DNA from: Membranipora membranacea
Taxonomy: Eukaryota > Bryozoa > Gymnolaemata > Cheilostomatida > Membraniporidae
Reading direction: 5' to 3'
Length of the DNA stretch: 64,000 nucleotides
NCBI GenBank assembly: GCA_914767715.1
Contig: OU612070.1
Coordinates: 29,002,025-29,066,024, forward strand
The notes beneath the pieces are model-generated. The model was not told the origin of the DNA, did not search any database, and worked only from the letters and a program-made list of their open reading frames with translations. Made by a program: the position numbers and the translations under genes. Positions 60,229-64,000 of this stretch are shown here, one piece after another; within the stretch, counting starts at the first letter, position 1; each line of letters opens with the position of its first letter.

Positions 60229-63166
60229 ATGTGTAACGTCAAAAGTGGATTAGCACTGCTCTTATTTATTATCTCACAGGTAAGGCCTCCGTTTGTAAAA
60301 CTTTACTTTGCCTGAGAAAGTTGTAAGCTGCTGCATTTTAAGAGCCAACTTGTCAGAATAGCCAAGACAGCTGTGCACATGCTTCATAACTGAGAAAAAA
60401 CTTACCATAACGATTTCGTTAATAATCTGAGACAACCCTTCAAATGTTATGAACTTATCTTCCTTTTTACAGGTATCATCTACCGGACTATTTAAATTGG
60501 AACTCTTACAATTTAGTAATGACAACGGATTATTAATAGATCGGACTTGCTGCAACGGACTGCTTATAAACGATTCCTGTACAGAGCAATGCAGCACTTA
60601 TTTCAGGATATGTTTAAAACACTTTCAAAGAGACATAACACCCGACGAATGTACCTATGGAGAATTTACTACTCCTGTGATGGGTGCTAACAGTATTCAG
60701 TTTCCTCGCGAAAGTGGAGCATTTGTGAACCCATTGGAATTTATAATCGACTTTGCCTGGAAGGTAAGGAGTTTCTCAGAGCAGTCACATACAGACAAGA
60801 AAGGCTGAGATCAGTCTGCAACATAGACAATAATTAAAGCTGCTTGATCCAGCCAATGTGCAGCTGCATCTTTTACTCATACGAGTTTGTGGGTTAAAGT
60901 AAACAGTAAAAAGGCAGATGGCCTTGTAAGCTAGCAGATGAAAGCAAGGCACATTATTAGGTCTGATTAAAAATAATTGATGAGCACTTTGAGTTTTTTT
61001 GAAGCCGGACCACCACCCATGGTTAGATAGGATCTTAGGGATTATGATAGTTATAACTGTAGGTATGTTTGTGATTTGTAGGGAGATTTCAGTCTGATTT
61101 TGGAGGCTTATCATGAGTCCGGAGCTAACACACAGGGTAGGTACTCTTATTTTACTGTTTCACTGTTACATCGTGACGGCAGTATATCGATAGCTGCTTC
61201 TTTCTACTACTTAGGCTCTTGTTTGTCGTATCTATATAAATTTATATCTCTGCTCGGTGAGACTATTTCAACACTGGATAGCCGTCAGCTATCTATAGAT
61301 TTTATTTTAATAAATTATTAAAGTTTCATAGTATTGGCATGATTGTATGGTGAGGGGTATCGCAATCATAGGATTGGTAATAATGGCTATCACTCTGTGT
61401 AATATTACGCTCTTATCTACCTGCTATATTTATGTTGGCTATTTATCCTCATTCCTGGCGATGACTATCCAGGCTGATAGCGCGATAGATGTGCAGCTTT
61501 ACTGGCGCGCGTATTTCTAAGGTTATGTGAATTTGAGCAGCTGGCACGTGACCCAATCGTTGGGCAAACATGTGAATGGTACTCCAGCGATAGTACCTCT
61601 CTAATGTGGTTTTCTCTATGTGCTGAACTCGACCAGTCCATAGATAGTTGGCTCTTTTATGAATTTAGTCTCAGAAACTTAATAAAAATAGCAATTCACT
61701 GGCCTCCACCGCCGTGTGCTTAGCCGCCGAATATTGATCGAAGAATTATTAATCTGAAGCAAGTATTAATTATTATCTTGAAATTGTGGCGGTAGAATTT
61801 TAATATCGATATCTGGATTTTGTAATCTCCAACCGGCTGGGCAGACTGCTGGCTCACGGAAGCTAAACTTACTCTCCGAGAATTTCTCATTTTTATTCTC
61901 ATTATTGGCTGGCAAAAATCATTTAATCATAAAGACATCTGCCTAGCTCACTCAAGTACCGATTATCATAGTCTATTATACATGATTTTGTTACTCTTGC
62001 TTGCTATCAAAACAGCGCTGAGCTGAGACGGGCAAAACACACAAACAGCTTTTGGATATATTCATTGTGTACTTGTTGGAATAATAAGTTTGAAGGCTTT
62101 TCGATTGTGAGAAGGTTGACCGCCACAAGACAATTGTTAGCTCACACTGAAATAGTTTATAAATGAAGCGCACGTGCCGACTGTGCCTGGATACACAAAA
62201 GCCTCCTGATTCCCACCGGGCTTATCGTCAGTAATGTGCTATAGGACACAGAGAGAGAGAGTTCTGGGGCTCCTCCGCCCCCTCACCCCTCCGCCTGCCC
62301 TCCATAGTGTACCATATAAAGGTCTGGTATATAACCAGGAGGCCAGTATTATTATCATCATTATACCTGTTAGTAGGTCTATTAGCATACCACTAGATCT
62401 CATCAAAACAGCATTATCCAACCATAAAGTAATGTGATAAAGCTTAAATTTAGCTAACAAGGTAGTAAACTGAGTTCAGTAACTCTCCGCCGCCGCTACA
62501 AATGGTCTTTGCTATCTCGCATCAGTGCAACTTTGAGCGGTTTTGGGAAGCTTTCAAACTTTTTAAAATGTCAAAGCTTTTGTTTTAAACGCAGAAGCAT
62601 AAATAGTCTTAGTTGGCCGTTAGCCACTTTGAATTAGCTTCTGTTTGTTAAATCTGGCTAATTCCATTAACTGATTTGTTACTTGTATCTGCTGTTATTG
62701 TTGCTGAAATGTAGTTAATGAGTTGAGATGGTGTCTCCTCTCTAATTGCACCAATCTATTATGTTATTATTGTTTTTGTGATATGCAGGTACCTTATGGT
62801 ACATTAGTGATTCAGGTACAGCAAATAAATACCTCCTGTGTTACACAACTTTCTCTCCCCCCTTCTGTACAACTCTTAATTCGGGATGTTTATCTCTTAC
62901 AGTGGCCCAGCTTATAAGTTCTCTACGCGGATCTGAAAGTCTACTCCCATCAGAAGGCTGGAAGAACCAGACATGGAATAGTTCTAATGTAGAATCCACA
63001 CAGTCGATGAAGTTCAGCTATAAGATTGAATGTGATGCCAGTTTCTTCGGAGACTCGTGTACGACAATCTGTACACCGAGGAACGATGACCTAGGGCACT
63101 ATGAATGTGGACCGAGTGGTGAGAAGATCTGCAGACAAGGATGGGAAGGCGACTTCTGTACTAAAC
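60229..63166 (+). CDS. Delta: Delta-type Notch ligand, 5' part (signal peptide, MNNL, DSL); 3' part outside window
   Basis: Coding exons: 60229-60279, 60473-60763, 61082-61136, 62903-63166, with matching phases, giving 220 residues before the window ends inside an intron (phase 1). Residues 1-22 are a signal peptide (GLALLLFIISQ core). Residues 22-130 form the MNNL/C2 module (GLFKLELLQF, TCCNG, FRICLKHFQ, CTYGEFTTPVMGANSI, FIIDFAWKGDFSLILEAYH). Residues 176-218 are a complete DSL domain whose six cysteines (176, 185, 189, 201, 209, 218) have the canonical 8-3-11-7-8 spacing, with GWEGDFC at the end. Such ligands bind Notch on neighbouring cells in trans and are also targets of feedback. EGF repeats, membrane segment and cytoplasmic tail must follow beyond 64000. 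Delta is preferred over Jagged/Serrate by overall likeness, but the decisive cysteine-rich domain is out of view. Confidence 0.93.
62789..62815 (+). other. Possible 27-nt cassette exon in Delta
   Basis: Between exons 3 and 4 a 27-base segment is framed by a good acceptor (GATATGCAG) and a GTACAG donor. It would fit phase 1 on both sides and insert nine residues without a stop (Thr-Leu-Trp-Tyr-Ile-Ser-Asp-Ser flanked by split Gly and Val codons). Direct joining of exons 3 and 4 already reproduces the conserved family sequence, so this segment is at most an alternative exon. Confidence 0.25.
62903..63166 (+). CDS. Delta: Delta exon 4 encoding the DSL domain
   Basis: Starts after CTCTTACAG in phase 1 and ends before GTAAGT in phase 1. 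It codes for residues 133-220: the end of the MNNL module (AQLISSLRGSESLLPSEGW) and the whole DSL domain, which contacts Notch EGF repeats 11-12 in studied animals. Its cysteine spacing is intact, so the ligand should be functional. Confidence 0.93.
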
Positions 63167-64000
63167 GTAAGTACTACTTATGTGTAAATTTTGTGTGTAG
63201 TGTAGTCTGTCTGCGGCGGATGATGAGGCGGGCGGGAGGTGGCCTGTTTATTACATACCAATCACTACCCTGGTTAAATAAACTGGCTCATGTGTATAAG
63301 ATATCAGACTTATCTGATCGCTGCTTTGTGATACGTTAACCTCTGCTGCTCCGCTGCCTGGATAAATCTCGGTTCATTCAACTCAGCAGCATAACTAACT
63401 ACACAATCTGTGAGAACCAAACAACCATCAGCCTCCCCTCAACAAACAACCATCAGCCTCCTAACATCTTCTCGTTACAAAGAGTCTCTAACAGTATATA
63501 TATGTTAAACTCACAGAACAATTCTAACATTTCTCTATCCTCCACCCACAGTACAAACTCACAATACGAACAGTGCACAGAGTACAGAATTAATTAGGCA
63601 TGAGGCCAGAATGTATCAAACTTAGAGAACAGAACTCAATCATCAAAGCTTGGCTACGTCTGCTGCTGCAGAGCGTTGTGTAGTCTAACACTGACTGCTG
63701 ACTGACTGTACGTAACAGCAGTGTGACCATATCAAACCTTCCTCAGCATACATCTCATCATACATCTCTCATCTCACTCATATAATAAGGGCTGCTGCTG
63801 CTGGCTGACTTACAGTAAGAATGGACAGAGTACAGCTCACGGCTGCTCATACTTATCACTGCAGACATTTATAAATGAGATATTTCACGTCATTCTATTC
63901 TCTAACTGCCCTTCACTACCACCTTATAGGGCAGAGATTAGCTGTGCAGTGCAGAGCTGCATATTCTGGTGATTTGAAGTCGGGATAAGATGCCTATCAT
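63167..64000. other. Delta intron after the DSL exon
   Basis: No EGF-type exon is visible in this stretch. A CSL-like TGTGAGAAC lies at 63409-63417, and CAACAAACAACCATCAGCCTCC-like sequence is duplicated near 63420-63460. The next exon should begin in phase 1 beyond the window. Confidence 0.55.

Overview
The window is eukaryotic, animal nuclear DNA. It is AT-rich, with spliced genes using GT-AG introns, long non-coding stretches, microsatellites and many inverted-repeat elements. A Notch ligand with MNNL and DSL domains marks it as metazoan. Short exons, moderate introns and splice acceptors just upstream of the start codons suggest an invertebrate, but I cannot name the species. I predicted exons by eye from frame continuity, splice consensus and family resemblance; nothing was aligned by software.

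Layout. Bases 1-9530 hold no gene I can support. They are packed with foldback elements: a perfect 88-bp palindrome flanked by 9-bp duplications, and three larger inverted-repeat elements of about 0.7, 1.6 and 2.8 kb. There is also a G-rich minisatellite and a tRNA-like Pol III element. Bases 9750-10577 carry a candidate small secreted-peptide gene (+). Bases 12850-21765 carry a complete class 3 aldehyde dehydrogenase gene on the minus strand (11 coding exons, 503 aa, C-terminal membrane anchor). A 1.3-kb gap with stacked hairpins separates it, head to head, from TIM50 (+, 10 exons, 430 aa, 23078-36316), the receptor subunit of the mitochondrial TIM23 translocase. A 24-kb stretch without recognisable genes (36317-60210) leads to the first four coding exons of a Delta-type Notch ligand (+, 60229-63166), whose EGF repeats and membrane segment lie beyond the window.

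Three observations stand out. First, many ALDH and TIM50 splice junctions sit in, or directly against, tandem repeat arrays, and several arrays have copied the splice site itself. The clearest case is a 14-unit array in which every unit repeats the acceptor and first bases of ALDH exon 5. Second, sites matching the CSL/Su(H) consensus are strongly over-represented by eye in the region around Delta (12 in about 28 kb, against 1 found in the preceding 36 kb), as expected if Notch signalling feeds back on its own ligand. Third, all four genes have a plausible splice acceptor 2-18 nt before the start codon, which fits short 5'-UTR exons or spliced-leader trans-splicing.

The genes share no pathway: TIM50 is mitochondrial import, ALDH3 is lipid-aldehyde oxidation and Delta is cell-cell signalling. 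Their proximity is probably positional, although the large TIM50 intron 7, with its single CSL site, could carry regulatory DNA for Delta.
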